Of a stretch of 45,224 nt of DNA, positions 20,413 to 32,457 are shown one piece after another. Position 1 is the stretch's first letter. Each line of letters begins with the position of its first letter. The notes beneath the pieces were generated by a model. The model worked only from the letters and a program-made list of their open reading frames with translations, did not search any database and had not been told where the DNA came from. The stretch covers positions 1-45,224 of the forward strand of contig JAEULG010000004.1 in assembly GCA_016793875.1 (NCBI GenBank), in the 5' to 3' direction. Source of the DNA: Rhodospirillales bacterium. GTDB lineage: Bacteria; Pseudomonadota; Alphaproteobacteria; Rhodospirillales; Defluviicoccaceae. The position numbers and the translations under genes were made by a program.

Positions 20413-20830
20413 GCCGCAGAGCCACCCGTTCGGCCCGGCCCACCGCTTTCGTGTCCGGGTCTACTACGAGGATACCGATGCGGGTGGCGTCGTCTATCAT
20501 GCCGGTTATATGCGTTTCGCCGAGCGCGCCCGCACCGAAATGCTTCGCGAGCACGGGGTGGCTCAATCGCGATTGAGCCGGGAACAGGGGATTTTCTTTG
20601 TCTTGCGCCGCTGCGTCGTCGATTTCCTTGCGCCCGCCCGTCTCGACGACGAACTGCTGGTGGCCAGCCGGCTGCTGGAGGTGCGCGGCGCCTCGTTCGA
20701 TCTCGAACAGGCGATCACGCGCGATGAATTGGAGATGGTACGATTACGCGTCAAACTGGCATGCATAACGGCCGACGGCCGGGCGATGCGACTGCCACAC
20801 TCGATACGACGCATCCTAACGCAGCTTTAG
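20402..20830 (+). CDS. ybgC: Tol-Pal system-associated acyl-CoA thioesterase YbgC
   Basis: A 142-residue hotdog-fold thioesterase. The catalytic loop [16 protein letters not shown] places Asp26 at the expected position. YbgC proteins hydrolyse short or medium acyl-CoA and accompany tol-pal genes in most Gram-negative bacteria, possibly linking lipid metabolism with the envelope. The start ATG at 20402 lies inside the 3' end of ruvB (11-base overlap), so the tol genes seem to be read through from ruvCAB. TolQ follows after 19 bases. Confidence 0.95.
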   Translation: MTAEPQSHPFGPAHRFRVRVYYEDTDAGGVVYHAGYMRFAERARTEMLREHGVAQSRLSREQGIFFVLRRCVVDFLAPARLDDELLVASRLLEVRGASFDLEQAITRDELEMVRLRVKLACITADGRAMRLPHSIRRILTQL

Positions 20831-20849
20831 GGCAACATCTGGACGGACG

Positions 20850-21578
20850 ATGGAAAACAATGCGGTTGAGGCGGTAACGCTGGCCGGTGCTGCCGCCCAC
20901 GGCCTCTCCCCCTGGACGCTTTTCTGGAACGCGGACTGGGTGGTGAAGTCGGTCATGATCATGCTGCTGCTGGCATCGATCTGGTGCTGGGCGATCATCT
21001 TCGAGAAAAGCGTGACGCTGCGCCGGCTGAACGGCCGCGCCGACCGTTTCGAGCAGGCATTCTGGTCGGGCGGCGCCGTTGATGACCTCTACGACCGCAT
21101 CGGCGGCCAACCACCCGATCCGATGTCCGCGGTATTCGTCGCCGCGATGCGCGAGTGGCGACGGACGACAGCGCGCCTTGCCGGCGACGAGGCGAGCCCG
21201 CCCGATACCCTCGGCGAGCGCGTCGAGCGAGTCATGCAGCTCACCGCCAGCCGCGAACTGGATCGGATCGAACGCTACATGACGTTCCTCGCCTCCACCG
21301 GCTCCACGGCGCCGTTCGTCGGGCTGTTCGGCACGGTCTGGGGCATCATGAACAGCTTCGCGGCCATCGGCGCCACCAAGAACACCAGTCTTGCGGTGGT
21401 CGCTCCCGGTATCGCCGAGGCGCTGTTCGCGACCGCCCTCGGCCTGCTGGCCGCGATACCGGCGGTGCTCGCCTACAACAAGCTGTCGCGCGACCTCGAC
21501 CGCTACGCCGGCCGGGTGAACGGCTTCGCCGGGGAGTTTCTGGCGATCCTGGCGCGACAGATCGACGACCGGCGATGA
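20850..21578 (+). CDS. tolQ: Tol-Pal system proton channel subunit TolQ
   Basis: A 242-residue inner-membrane protein of the MotA/TolQ/ExbB family. Three membrane segments are seen: about residues 30-52 (VKSVMIMLLLASIWCWAIIF), about 145-170 (STAPFVGLFGTVWGIMNSF) and about 185-205 (EALFATALGLLAAIPAVLAY). The large cytoplasmic loop between the first and second is typical. With TolR it uses the proton gradient to energise TolA. The start codon ATG follows GGACG, and the stop is 13 bases before tolR. Confidence 0.97.
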   Translation: MENNAVEAVTLAGAAAHGLSPWTLFWNADWVVKSVMIMLLLASIWCWAIIFEKSVTLRRLNGRADRFEQAFWSGGAVDDLYDRIGGQPPDPMSAVFVAAMREWRRTTARLAGDEASPPDTLGERVERVMQLTASRELDRIERYMTFLASTGSTAPFVGLFGTVWGIMNSFAAIGATKNTSLAVVAPGIAEALFATALGLLAAIPAVLAYNKLSRDLDRYAGRVNGFAGEFLAILARQIDDRR

Positions 21579-21591
21579 GGGCCTGAACCCG

Positions 21592-22080
21592 ATGGCAGCG
21601 AGCCTGCGCGAGCGCGGAGGGGTAGGGCGTTTCGGACGCCGCCAGACGCGGCCGATCGCCGACATCAACGTCACGCCGATGGTCGATGTGATGCTGGTCC
21701 TGCTGGTCATCTTCATGATCACCGCGCCGCTGCTCACCGCCGGTGTCCAGGTCGATCTGCCGAAGACGCAAGCCGCGGCGATCCAGGGTCAGGACGAGCC
21801 GGTCTCGGTGACGGTCGACCGGCAAGGCCGCATCTTCGTCGGCGAAACGGAGGTGGGCGGCCTCGATGCGCTGACCCAGCGGCTGGCAGCGGTCACCGAG
21901 AACAACAAGGAGGCGCGGGTGTTCGTCCGCGGTGACCAGGGCATCGCGTACGGCCAGGTCATGGCGGTGATCAGCGCCGTGCACACCGCCGGGTTTACCA
22001 AGGTCGCGCTGTTGACGCAGCCGCTCGAAGGCGTCGCCCCGGAGCGGGCACGTCAGACGGGCAGCCGCGCCCAGCACTAG
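21592..22080 (+). CDS. tolR: Tol-Pal system protein TolR
   Basis: A 162-residue ExbD/TolR family protein with one membrane helix (about residues 30-50). The signature PIADINVTPMVDVMLVLLV contains Asp32, which corresponds to the proton-carrying Asp of E. coli TolR. The periplasmic domain (about 60-150) has the usual VSVTVDRQGRIFVG strand and KEARVFVRGDQGIAYGQVM. It forms the stator with TolQ. A basic, Arg-rich N-terminal tail of about 20 residues precedes the helix. Confidence 0.97.
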   Translation: MAASLRERGGVGRFGRRQTRPIADINVTPMVDVMLVLLVIFMITAPLLTAGVQVDLPKTQAAAIQGQDEPVSVTVDRQGRIFVGETEVGGLDALTQRLAAVTENNKEARVFVRGDQGIAYGQVMAVISAVHTAGFTKVALLTQPLEGVAPERARQTGSRAQH

Positions 22081-22107
22081 CGAAAGCCTGCTGCGGCAGG
22101 AGAGAGC

Positions 22108-23403
22108 ATGCGTCGTCCGCTCGCTTACTCGGTCGTCCTGCACGTGGTCGTCATCGCCCTCGTGGCGTTCGGCCTGCCGGCGTTGTCGCCGACGCCCGTG
22201 CCGCCGGACGAGCCGGTCGTCGTTGAACTGGTAGAGCTCGCCGAGACGCCCAATCCGCCCCCGTCCCAACGGCCGGCGCCGGTTCCGGAGCGGGCACGCC
22301 CGACGGCCCCCGCGCCGGTGCAGGACAAACCGGAGCCCATGCCGCCAAGCCCCCGCGCCGCCCTGCGGCCGGAGCCGCCGCCACCGCCGCGACAGCCGCT
22401 GGTAACGAAGCCTGAACCCAGGACGGAGCCGAAACCCGAGCCGAAGCCGGAGCCGAAGGCAGAGCGTCAGGAGCCCAAGGTTCAGCCGCCGAAGCCGGAG
22501 CCAGCCAAGCCCGAGCCGCCGAAGCCGTCGCCGGCAGTAAAGTCGGAGCCAAAGCCGGAGCCGCCGAAGCCGGCTGCGGAGAAAGCCTCACCGAAGCCTG
22601 AACCGCCCAAGCCGGCGGCGAAGCCGCAGGCAAAGACGCTGGCCCGAGCCGAGCCGGAGAGCGAAACCAAGGCCGAGCCACGGCCGCAGATGAAGCCGAA
22701 GGCGCCGGAAGCAAAGGAGGAGCTGAAGGCGGAAGCGAGGGCAGAGCCGAAGCCGGACTCGCGCAAGGAACCGCCGAAGGCGGAGGCCAAGCCGGCGGCC
22801 AAACCCGAGCCGTCGAAGCCGGCCACCGAGCACAAGGCCGAGACGAGGAGCGCCGATGTCCCGGCCAAGGCGGCTGCTCCGAAAACCGAGCCCAAGCCTG
22901 ATCCAGCCGACGATTTCGCTTCGGTGCTGAAGACGGTCGGCGAACTGAAGCAGACTGGCAAGACGGAATCGAAGCCGGCCGCACCGCCGGCCCGCAAGGC
23001 CGAGACGGCTGCAGATGCCGCGTTCGGCTCCCAGGTGGCGCAAGCGTTGCGGAGTGCCGGCCCCACCGGGAACAAGCCATCGCTGCCAGTGACAGCCAGC
23101 GAGGTCGATGCGGTGCGCCGGCAGATCGAGCGATGCTGGAACGTGCCGTCCGGAGCCAAGGAGGCGGGCGAGGTGGTGGTCTCGATCCGCGTCGAGATGA
23201 ATGCCGACGGCACGCCGCGCTCGGCAGTGATCGACAGCTCTAGCCGCGGCCAGAGCAACCCCTACTTCCAGGCCGCGGCCGACAGCGCCCGCCGCGCTGT
23301 CTTGAACCCGCGGTGCCATCCGTTCAAATTGCCGGCCGACAAGTACGACAGGTGGCGAACCATGACCCTGGTTTTCAACCCGCGCGACGTGGCGGGGACA
23401 TGA
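22108..23403 (+). CDS. tolA: Tol-Pal system protein TolA
   Basis: A 431-residue protein with an N-terminal membrane anchor (about residues 5-27, [15 protein letters not shown]), a very long Pro/Lys/Glu/Ala-rich stretch (about 40-310, many variants of KPEPPKP and KAEPK) and a C-terminal domain (about 330-425, [18 protein letters not shown] and [13 protein letters not shown]) of the TolA/TonB type. The middle region should span the periplasm as an extended rod; it is more proline-rich than the alanine-helical rod of E. coli TolA. TolA links the TolQR motor with TolB and Pal during constriction. Upstream GGAGAG lies about six bases before the ATG. The stop overlaps the tolB start. The near-repetitive DNA is coding, not a CRISPR or satellite. 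Confidence 0.93.
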   Translation: MRRPLAYSVVLHVVVIALVAFGLPALSPTPVPPDEPVVVELVELAETPNPPPSQRPAPVPERARPTAPAPVQDKPEPMPPSPRAALRPEPPPPPRQPLVTKPEPRTEPKPEPKPEPKAERQEPKVQPPKPEPAKPEPPKPSPAVKSEPKPEPPKPAAEKASPKPEPPKPAAKPQAKTLARAEPESETKAEPRPQMKPKAPEAKEELKAEARAEPKPDSRKEPPKAEAKPAAKPEPSKPATEHKAETRSADVPAKAAAPKTEPKPDPADDFASVLKTVGELKQTGKTESKPAAPPARKAETAADAAFGSQVAQALRSAGPTGNKPSLPVTASEVDAVRRQIERCWNVPSGAKEAGEVVVSIRVEMNADGTPRSAVIDSSSRGQSNPYFQAAADSARRAVLNPRCHPFKLPADKYDRWRTMTLVFNPRDVAGT

Positions 23404-24761
23404 CGGCATTTTCCCTGGCCATTCCAGTGCCGCGGCGGCTGTTTGGCCGCATCCTCGCCGGCCTGCTGCTGGTTCTCGCCGCTTTGCCACCGGCCGCGGC
23501 GGAATTGCGCATCGATATCACCCGCGGCGTCGTCGAGCCCCTGCCGATCGCCATCGTGCCCTTCGACGGCGGCAACAACGCCCAGACGGCGCGGACGGGA
23601 GAAGACATGGCTGCGGTCATCTCCGCCGATCTCGAGCGGTCCGGTCTGTTCCGGCCGCTCGATCCCCGCTCCTTTGCCCAGCAGCCGCCGCCCTCGATGG
23701 ATGCCCTGCCCCGGTTTTCCGACTGGCGGACCCTGAACGTACCGGCCCTCGTCTACGGGCGGATCATCGCCGGCGACGACGGCCGGCTGAAGGTCGAGTT
23801 CCGGCTATGGGACGTCTTTGCCGAGCAGCAGCTCGCCGGGCTCGCCTATTTCACCGCCCCGGCCAACTGGCGGCGCATCGCCCACATCATCGCCGATGCG
23901 ATTTACAAACGCATCACCGGTGAGGACGGCTACTTCGATACCCGGGTGGTCTACGTGGCCGAAAGCGGCCCGCCGAGCAAGCGCATCAAGCGGCTCGCGA
24001 TCATGGACCAGGATGGCGCCAACCATCGCTTCCTCACCGACGGCGGCACGCTGGTGCTGACGCCACGCTTCGCGCCTTCGCTGCAGGAGATCACCTATCT
24101 CTCGTTCGGGGGAGGCATGCCGCGGGTGTTCATCCGCGACCTCGACACCAACCGCCAGGAAGCGGTCGGCGATTTCCCCGGGATGACGTTCTCGCCGCGG
24201 TTTTCACCGGATGGCGAGCGGCTGGTGCTCAGCCTCGCCATGGACGGCAACACCGAGATCTACACCGTCGATCTGCGGACGCGGGCGACGCGACGGCTGA
24301 CCAATAACGCCGCCATCGATACGTCGCCCTCTTATGCTCCGGACGGCCGGCAGATCGTCTTCAATTCTGACCGCGGCGGCTCGCAGCAGCTTTATGTGAT
24401 GGATGCCGATGGCAGCAACGTGCGCCGAATCAGCCACGGCCAGGGTCGCTACTTCACCCCGGTGTGGTCGCCGCGCGGCGACCAGATCGCCTTTACCAAG
24501 ATCCTGGGTGGCAAGTTCTCCGTCGGTGTGATGACGCCGGAGGGTGACGGCGAGCGGATCCTCGCCGAAGGTTTCCATGTCGAGGGCCCAACATGGGCAC
24601 CCAACGGCAGGGTGCTGATGTATTTCAAGAAGGATCCAAGTGACGGCGTCAACCCGTCGAGGTCGCGCCTATATACGATCGACCTCGTCGGGCGGAACGA
24701 ACGGGAGGTGCCGACGCCACAAGACGCATCGGACCCGGCGTGGTCGCCGTTGCACCCATAA
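23400..24761 (+). CDS. tolB: Tol-Pal system beta-propeller protein TolB
   Basis: A 453-residue periplasmic protein. A signal peptide (about residues 1-35, core [14 protein letters not shown], then AAAE) precedes an N-terminal alpha/beta domain with [14 protein letters not shown] beta-propeller follows, whose blades carry repeated SPDG or APDG motifs such as [20 protein letters not shown] and DSDRGGS-like turns ([19 protein letters not shown]). TolB binds Pal and TolA. The ATG at 23400 overlaps the tolA stop in ATGA; the frame extends upstream inside tolA but is not used. Length is ordinary. Confidence 0.97.
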   Translation: MTAFSLAIPVPRRLFGRILAGLLLVLAALPPAAAELRIDITRGVVEPLPIAIVPFDGGNNAQTARTGEDMAAVISADLERSGLFRPLDPRSFAQQPPPSMDALPRFSDWRTLNVPALVYGRIIAGDDGRLKVEFRLWDVFAEQQLAGLAYFTAPANWRRIAHIIADAIYKRITGEDGYFDTRVVYVAESGPPSKRIKRLAIMDQDGANHRFLTDGGTLVLTPRFAPSLQEITYLSFGGGMPRVFIRDLDTNRQEAVGDFPGMTFSPRFSPDGERLVLSLAMDGNTEIYTVDLRTRATRRLTNNAAIDTSPSYAPDGRQIVFNSDRGGSQQLYVMDADGSNVRRISHGQGRYFTPVWSPRGDQIAFTKILGGKFSVGVMTPEGDGERILAEGFHVEGPTWAPNGRVLMYFKKDPSDGVNPSRSRLYTIDLVGRNEREVPTPQDASDPAWSPLHP

Positions 24762-24896
24762 ACGATCCCAGGGATGCGGCATCAGACGCTGCTTGCGGAG
24801 TTCGGGAGGACGGGGCACAGTCTCGCCATGCGCGATTATGGCGATAAAGTGAACGATTGTCGCGATCGGGCTTGGCGCAGGAGGGAACCGACGTCG

Positions 24897-25475
24897 ATGC
24901 TGAGAAAGTGCGCAATGCTGGCGGCCGTCGTACTGGCGGTCGCGGCCTGTGAGACCGCCCCCGACGAGACGAGCGCTGCTGGTGCCGGCGGGCTCGGCGG
25001 CGGCGGAGTCGGCGGATCCGGTATGTCTGCGATGCCGCCGGTCGGCAGCGGCGCCGGATCGTCGTATGGTTCCACCGGGGTGCAACGGGCGCCCCTCGGT
25101 AATCCGGCAGAAGCCCAGCGGGAGCTGGCGGGCGTCGGCGATGTCGTCTTCTTCGCCTTTGACAGCTTCGCGCTGGATGGCTTGGCGCAGAGCACCCTCG
25201 ACCGTCAGGCGGCAGTGCTGCTGAAGAGCAGCGTCAACGTCATCATCGAAGGGCACACCGACGAGCGGGGCACCCGTGAGTACAACCTCGCCCTGGGCGA
25301 CCGTCGGGCAACTGCCGTGAAGGACTATCTCGTCGCCTATGGGGTGAGCGCCAGCCGCATCCGTACCATCTCCTATGGTGAGGAACGGCCGGCTGCCATC
25401 GGCTCGAACGAGACGGCCTGGGCGAAGAACCGGCGCGCGGTCACCGTCGTCGTCGGTGGCACGGCCGGAAGCTGA
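24897..25475 (+). CDS. pal: Peptidoglycan-associated lipoprotein Pal
   Basis: A 192-residue outer-membrane lipoprotein. The signal peptide ends in the lipobox Val15-Ala16-Ala17-Cys18, so Cys18 should be lipidated. A Gly/Ser-rich linker (about residues 28-65) follows, and then an OmpA-like peptidoglycan-binding domain (about 80-190) with FFAFDSFALD, IIEGHTDERGTREYN and LGDRRATAVKDYL. The Asp and Arg of that domain are those known to bind diaminopimelate. ATG 24897 has AGGAGGG about ten bases upstream. The longer upstream frame lacks a signal peptide. The 135 bases between tolB and pal may hold a promoter, but none is obvious. Confidence 0.96.
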   Translation: MLRKCAMLAAVVLAVAACETAPDETSAAGAGGLGGGGVGGSGMSAMPPVGSGAGSSYGSTGVQRAPLGNPAEAQRELAGVGDVVFFAFDSFALDGLAQSTLDRQAAVLLKSSVNVIIEGHTDERGTREYNLALGDRRATAVKDYLVAYGVSASRIRTISYGEERPAAIGSNETAWAKNRRAVTVVVGGTAGS

Positions 25476-25608
25476 GGCGGCGCCAGGCTGTCTGTCCCGT
25501 GTGGCCGTAAGCGCCGGAAGGCGTTAGGGCGTGTTTGCGGCGGAGCCGGTGGGCAGGGGGCCTGGGCCGCGGCTTCCCGCGGTTGATCCCGCGGCAAGGA
25601 TGCAACGG

Positions 25609-26577
25609 ATGCGGATGCTGGATGGACAGGCGGAAGTCTTGAAGGGCAGGAGGCTGGCGGCAGCCCGGCTTCCGGCGCTGCTGCTTGCGGCGGTGCTGGC
25701 CGTGCTTGGGGCAACCGGGACGGCACTGGCGCAGGGCTCGGAGCCGCGCCTGCTGATCCCGTCATCGCCGGGTGGCGGTGTGCAGACCCCAACGACGTCG
25801 CCGCTGCCCGCGGTTCCGTCGCCGTCTTCCGCTTCGGGGCTGCCGGGAGCCGCGGGCGCGGCCGGCGCGTCGCCCGCGACTGCGCGCCTTGAGGTGCGCA
25901 TGTCGCAGCTCGAACAGGATCTGCGTTCCGTGACCGGCCGCATGGAGGACATCGCCTTCCAGTTGCGAAAGCTGGATGACCGCCTGGACAAGCTTGCCGC
26001 TGACATGGAATACCGGCTCAGTCAGGCGAAGAGTGGCGACAGCGGAACGGTTGCCAGCGCCGCCGATGCTGCCACGGTAGCTGCCGGTGGCGGCGCCGTT
26101 GCCGGAACGCCGCGGGCTGCGCCGGCGATGGATGGCGACGTCGGCGCGTCCCCGGCGGGGGGGCAGCAGACGGCCGCCGTGTCGTCGCCGAAGACGCCGC
26201 GCGAGCAGTATGCCCGGGCGTTCGCCCAGCTCGAGCGGCGGCAATACGAGGAGGCCGCCACCGGCTTCAGCGCCTTCCTGAAGGCAAATCCCAACGATCC
26301 GCTGGCCGACAACGCCCGCTACTGGCTGGCCGAGACCTACTATGCGCGCGCCGAGTACGGCCGTTCGGCGGAGCTGTTCCTCGACGCGTACGAGAGGAGC
26401 AAGACCGGCCCGAAGGCCCCCGATACCCTGCTGAAGCTCGGCCTGTCGCTGGCCGGCCTCGACAAGAACAAGGAAGCCTGTGCCAGCTTCCGTGAACTCG
26501 GTCGCGCTTTCCCCAATGCGCCCGACGCGGTCAGGGACCGGGCCGCGCAGGAGAGCAAGCGCTTGAGTTGCGGCTGA
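25609..26577 (+). CDS. cpoB: Tol-Pal system protein CpoB (YbgF)
   Basis: A 322-residue periplasmic protein with a signal peptide (about residues 1-42, core LPALLLAAVLAVLGA, ending TALAQ), a trimerising coiled coil (about 95-145, MSQLEQDLRSVTGRMEDIAF), an Ala/Gly-rich linker, and C-terminal tetratricopeptide repeats (about 200-320, with YWLAETYYARAEYGRSAELF). CpoB coordinates outer-membrane constriction with peptidoglycan synthesis in E. coli. ATG 25609 was chosen because AAGGA lies eight bases upstream. ATG 25600 or 25615 and GTG 25531 are alternatives that all keep the signal peptide. It is the last gene of the tol-pal group, 71 bases before tilS. Confidence 0.92.
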   Translation: MRMLDGQAEVLKGRRLAAARLPALLLAAVLAVLGATGTALAQGSEPRLLIPSSPGGGVQTPTTSPLPAVPSPSSASGLPGAAGAAGASPATARLEVRMSQLEQDLRSVTGRMEDIAFQLRKLDDRLDKLAADMEYRLSQAKSGDSGTVASAADAATVAAGGGAVAGTPRAAPAMDGDVGASPAGGQQTAAVSSPKTPREQYARAFAQLERRQYEEAATGFSAFLKANPNDPLADNARYWLAETYYARAEYGRSAELFLDAYERSKTGPKAPDTLLKLGLSLAGLDKNKEACASFRELGRAFPNAPDAVRDRAAQESKRLSCG

Positions 26578-26648
26578 CCGGTCGCGCCGAGCGAAGGGTG
26601 CCATTATTGGCGGCGGACGCGGCAGGCTGCCATGGGGCATCGGCGGCT

Positions 26649-28019
26649 ATGTCAGCGGATGCCGCGGGTCGCTTTGCCCGCGCCATGGCGGCGATCGGCG
26701 ACTTCGAGTCCCGGCCCCATCTCGCCGTTGCCGTCTCCGGCGGCGCCGACAGCATGGCCCTCTGCCATCTGGCGCGCGATTGGGCGGCTCTGCGCGGCGG
26801 CCGGGTGACGGCGCTGACGGTGGATCATGGCTTGCGTCCCAGCGCGGCAGCGGAAGCCGCTCGGGTTGGCGAGTGGATGCAAGCGCTCGGCGTTGACCAT
26901 CACGTGCTGGGGTGGACGGGGGCGAAACCGCAGACCGGCATCCAGCAGGCCGCCCGCCAAGCCCGGTATCGGCTGCTGTCGGAATGGTGTCGGGAGGCGG
27001 CGGTGCTACATCTGTTGCTCGCGCACCATCGTTGCGACCAGGCGGAAACGGTACTGAACCGCCTGCTGCGGGCGAGCGGGACCACCGGCCTGAGCGGCAT
27101 GGCCGGCATCGTTGAGACCGGCGCCGTCCGCCTTCTGCGACCACTGCTCGACTGCTCTCCTGCCCATCTGCGCGCCTTCCTGCTCCAGCGCCGGGTGGCT
27201 TGGCTGGAGGACCCCAGCAATCAGGATCATCGGTTTGCCCGCGCCCGGTTGCGTGCCGCCGGCGCGGCGCTGGCGGCCGACGGCGTGACCACTGAGGCGT
27301 TGCTGGCGCTGGCGGCAAAAACGGCCGTGGCGCGCGTGGCGATGGGCGAGGCGGCCATCGCCCTGATTGCCGCAGCGTGCCGTTTCCATCCGGCTGGATT
27401 TGTCCGCCTCGACCGGGAAATCTGGTCGGCGGCGCCGGCGAGTGTGGCAATGGCGGCGATGGCACGGCTGCTGGTCACCGTCGGCGGCGGCGACTACCCG
27501 CCGCCGACAGACCAGTTGCTTGCGCTCGCCGCTGCGCTGGCAAGCGGCAAGCATTCAGCGACCCTCAGCCGATGTCGGATCATCGCGGCGACGGATGGGT
27601 TCTGGCTGTTTCGCGAGCGCCGCGGCCTGCCACCGGAACGGCCGCTCGCAGCGGAAGGAGAAGACACCTGGGACGGCCGCTTCCGGCTGATCTGCCGTCC
27701 GTCCGTCCGCCTGTCGCGCTTTGGCTTGCGGGTTCGTCCGTACCGGGAGAGCGATTCGCGGATTCTGCGTGCTGCCACCGAATCAACCCATTTTGATGCT
27801 GTTCCACACCTTGCCCGCATCACAATGCCGATCCTATGTGATGAGGGCGGGCCGGCGCTCGCACCACTGCTGGGGTATGTCCGGCCTGGGTATTCCGATT
27901 TTCGCGGGATACTAGTACAAACGATCTGGAGTCCGCGGCATGGTATTGCCGAGCCTGGGTGTTTCCAAAGTCCGGCAAGTTCGCATATTATTGAGGAAGC
28001 GATTGGCGACACAATATAA
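26649..28019 (+). CDS. tilS: tRNA(Ile)-lysidine synthase
   Basis: A 456-residue enzyme that attaches lysine to C34 of the minor tRNA-Ile(CAU) with ATP, which changes its codon reading from AUG to AUA. The PP-loop SGGADS is at residues 30-35. Further motifs are TVDHGLR, ARQARYRLL, LAHHRCDQAETVLNRLLR and WLEDPSNQDHRFARARLR. The C-terminal region (after about residue 300) is poorly conserved, and its last 60 codons are richer in A and T than the rest. A TTG-initiated extension (26568) overlapping cpoB is possible, but ATG 26649 gives a better family fit. The gene precedes ftsH, the usual order. Confidence 0.94.
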   Translation: MSADAAGRFARAMAAIGDFESRPHLAVAVSGGADSMALCHLARDWAALRGGRVTALTVDHGLRPSAAAEAARVGEWMQALGVDHHVLGWTGAKPQTGIQQAARQARYRLLSEWCREAAVLHLLLAHHRCDQAETVLNRLLRASGTTGLSGMAGIVETGAVRLLRPLLDCSPAHLRAFLLQRRVAWLEDPSNQDHRFARARLRAAGAALAADGVTTEALLALAAKTAVARVAMGEAAIALIAAACRFHPAGFVRLDREIWSAAPASVAMAAMARLLVTVGGGDYPPPTDQLLALAAALASGKHSATLSRCRIIAATDGFWLFRERRGLPPERPLAAEGEDTWDGRFRLICRPSVRLSRFGLRVRPYRESDSRILRAATESTHFDAVPHLARITMPILCDEGGPALAPLLGYVRPGYSDFRGILVQTIWSPRHGIAEPGCFQSPASSHIIEEAIGDTI

Positions 28020-28115
28020 GACTGCTGCAGCCGAAGCTTCGGTGACCGTCGGCGGCAGGGAGGCTGTGACAGCGCTTGCGCCGCGCGCCGGTCATGAGGA
28101 AGGCAGGATGAAAAC

Positions 28116-30044
<1,929 letters not shown>

Positions 30045-30092
30045 CGTCCCGTGCTTCCGGTGCCTGAAACGGCCCGGCGGGAGGCTGGGCCG

Positions 30093-30971
30093 ATGGCCGC
30101 TGACCAGCCTCGTTCGGAAAGGGTGGTGGGCGAGGCCACCCTTCCCGCGGTCCGGCGGTTCGCCGGGCTCACCCTCGATCGGGTGCGGCTGATGGGGATC
30201 GTCAACGTCACTCCTGACAGCTTCTCCGATGGCGGCGAGACGCTGGCAACCGAGGCTGCGGTTACCCGCGGCTTGATGATGCTGGATGAGGGCGCGGACA
30301 TCATCGATGTGGGCGGCGAGTCCACCCGCCCCGGGGCAAGCCCGGTGACCGCGACCGAGGAAATTGCTCGCATCATCCCGGTGGTCCGGGCGCTGGCTGC
30401 GGCTGGCGCGCTCGTTTCCGTGGACACCCGTCATCCCGAAGTCATGCGCGCCGCCATCGCCGAAGGCGCCCTTATCGTCAACGACATCACCGCTCTGCGG
30501 GGCGAGGGCGCGTTGGCGCTGGTTGCCGCCGCCGGGGTCTCGGTGGTGTTGATGCACATGCAGGGCGAGCCGCGCACGATGCAATCCGCACCGCACTATG
30601 ACGATGCGGCCGCGGAGGTTTGCAACTGGCTCGCGGGGCGCGCCGCCGCGTGCGTCGCAGCCGGAATTCCGGCCGGACACATCGCCGTCGATCCAGGGAT
30701 CGGCTTTGGTAAGACCCTCGCCCACAATCTTGCGATCCTCGCCGGCCTTGGCCGTTACCGCGGCCTGCCCCACGCCCTGCTCCTCGGCGTCTCCCGCAAG
30801 AGTTTCATCTCATCCCTCGATCGGGCCGTGCCCGCGAAGCAACGGTTGGGTGGCTCGCTCGCCGTAGCGCTTGCTTGCGTACGGGACGGCGCACATATTT
30901 TGCGCGTTCATGACGTAGGCGATACCAGACAGGCACTGGCGGTTGAGCGGGCCCTCGTTGGCTCCCGCTAA
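30093..30971 (+). CDS. folP: Dihydropteroate synthase
   Basis: A 292-residue TIM-barrel enzyme that condenses p-aminobenzoate with dihydropterin pyrophosphate in folate synthesis, and the target of sulfonamides. The signature MGIVNVTPDSFSDGG is at about residues 34-48, followed by DVGGESTRPGA, VNDITALRGEG, MHMQGEPRTMQ, DPGIGFGKT and GVSRKSFI. ATG 30093 is preceded by GGGAGG with an eight-base gap. An upstream GTG at 30051 would add 14 residues but has no ribosome site. It follows ftsH by 48 bases, and the ftsH-folP-glmM order is widely conserved. A short palindrome (AGTGAC-GAAT-GTCACT, 30971-30986) overlaps the stop. Confidence 0.97.
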   Translation: MAADQPRSERVVGEATLPAVRRFAGLTLDRVRLMGIVNVTPDSFSDGGETLATEAAVTRGLMMLDEGADIIDVGGESTRPGASPVTATEEIARIIPVVRALAAAGALVSVDTRHPEVMRAAIAEGALIVNDITALRGEGALALVAAAGVSVVLMHMQGEPRTMQSAPHYDDAAAEVCNWLAGRAAACVAAGIPAGHIAVDPGIGFGKTLAHNLAILAGLGRYRGLPHALLLGVSRKSFISSLDRAVPAKQRLGGSLAVALACVRDGAHILRVHDVGDTRQALAVERALVGSR

Positions 30972-31046
30972 GTGACGAATGTCACTGTACGCTTGGGGCA
31001 GTGCGGCGATAGTGGTGTCCTGCCTGGCCGATGAGGAAGGGGGAAA

Positions 31047-32393
31047 ATGCAAAAGCGACTGTTCGGCACCGATGGTATCAGGGGCCGCGCCAACACCGAG
31101 CCGATGACCGCCGAGGTCGCCCTCAAGGTCGGCATGGCGGCCGGCTGTCAGTTTCGCCGCGGCCGCCACCAGCATCGGGTGCTGATCGGCAAGGATACCC
31201 GTCTGTCCGGCTACATGCTGGAGGCTGCGCTGACGGCCGGCTTCATCTCGGTCGGTATGGACGTGATCATCGTCGGCCCGATGCCGACGCCGGCGGTGGC
31301 CATCCTCACCCGCTCGATGCGCTGCGATCTTGGGGTGATGCTGTCCGCCTCCCACAATCCCTATGAGGACAACGGCATCAAGCTCTTCGGTCCAGACGGC
31401 TTCAAGCTGTCGGACGAAGTCGAGGCCAGCATCGAAGGCCACGTCGACAACGGCCTCGGCAAGTTCCTCGCTGCGCCGTCCCGTCTCGGCCGTGCCAAGC
31501 GGTTGCACGACGTGCACGGCCGCTACACCGAGTTCGTCAAGCACACCTTTCCCAAGGGCTGTACCCTCGCCGGCCTGCGCATCGTGCTCGATTGCGCCAA
31601 CGGCGCCGCCTACAAGGTCGCTCCGGAAGTGCTGTGGGAGCTGGGTGCCGAGGTGATCCCGATCGGTGTCAGTCCGGACGGGACCAACATCAACCGTGAC
31701 TGCGGCTCGACGTCGCCCGACGCCATGTGCCGCGCTGTGCAGGATTACCGCGCCGACTTCGGTATCGCGCTCGACGGCGACGCCGATCGGGTGCTGATCG
31801 CCGACGAGCACGGCACACTGATCGACGGCGATCAGCTGATGGCGGTCATCGCCAACCACTGGCGGACCAGCGGCCAGCTGAAGAGTGGCGGCATCGTGGC
31901 GACGGTGATGTCCAACATGGGGCTAGAGCGCTACCTCTCGGGCATCGGGCTTACTCTCGCGCGCAGCAAGGTGGGCGACCGCTACGTCGTCGAACACATG
32001 CGCCGCGAAGGCTTCAACGTCGGCGGCGAGCAATCCGGGCACATCATCCTCAGCGACTACACCACCACCGGTGACGGCCTCATCGCCGCCCTGCAGGTGC
32101 TCGCGGTGGTGATCGGCTCCGGCCGGCGGCCAAGCCAGGTCTGCCGGGTGTTCGAACCGCTGCCGCAACTGCTGCGCAACGTCCGTTTCGACGGCGGCCA
32201 GCCGCTGGAGCAGGCTTGCGTGAAGGATGCGATCGAGGAGTACCGGCGCAAGCTCGGGAATTCGGGCCGCCTGCTCATCCGGCCGTCCGGCACCGAACCG
32301 GTAATCCGGGTCATGGCAGAGGGCGAGGACGAGGCCCTGATCGGCTCCATCGTGGACGATCTCTGCGGCGTCATCCGCGCCGCTGCCGCCTGA
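31047..32393 (+). CDS. glmM: Phosphoglucosamine mutase
   Basis: A 448-residue alpha-D-phosphohexomutase that interconverts glucosamine 6-phosphate and glucosamine 1-phosphate on the way to UDP-GlcNAc, for peptidoglycan and lipopolysaccharide. The N-terminal [11 protein letters not shown], the phospho-acceptor Ser102 in [13 protein letters not shown], the magnesium loop DGDADR and the C-terminal phosphate-binding [15 protein letters not shown] are all intact. The ATG follows GAGGAAGGGGG with a suitable gap. The position of the active Ser agrees exactly with E. coli GlmM, which supports the start. Confidence 0.98.
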   Translation: MQKRLFGTDGIRGRANTEPMTAEVALKVGMAAGCQFRRGRHQHRVLIGKDTRLSGYMLEAALTAGFISVGMDVIIVGPMPTPAVAILTRSMRCDLGVMLSASHNPYEDNGIKLFGPDGFKLSDEVEASIEGHVDNGLGKFLAAPSRLGRAKRLHDVHGRYTEFVKHTFPKGCTLAGLRIVLDCANGAAYKVAPEVLWELGAEVIPIGVSPDGTNINRDCGSTSPDAMCRAVQDYRADFGIALDGDADRVLIADEHGTLIDGDQLMAVIANHWRTSGQLKSGGIVATVMSNMGLERYLSGIGLTLARSKVGDRYVVEHMRREGFNVGGEQSGHIILSDYTTTGDGLIAALQVLAVVIGSGRRPSQVCRVFEPLPQLLRNVRFDGGQPLEQACVKDAIEEYRRKLGNSGRLLIRPSGTEPVIRVMAEGEDEALIGSIVDDLCGVIRAAAA

Positions 32394-32457
32394 TGGCGGC
32401 CTGCCGGCAGCCGGAGGGCGACCTGCCGATGGCGGGGAAGCCCTATCGGGATCGCGG

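Noticed and set aside
22400..22900. Repetitive DNA that might suggest a CRISPR or satellite
   Set aside because: The repetition is irregular and encodes the Pro/Lys/Glu-rich rod of TolA; there are no constant repeats with unique spacers.
32394..32457. Possible thiamine riboswitch before thiD
   Set aside because: The 64-base gap is too short for a TPP riboswitch and has no CTGAGA-type core. There is also none before thiE, which overlaps fba.
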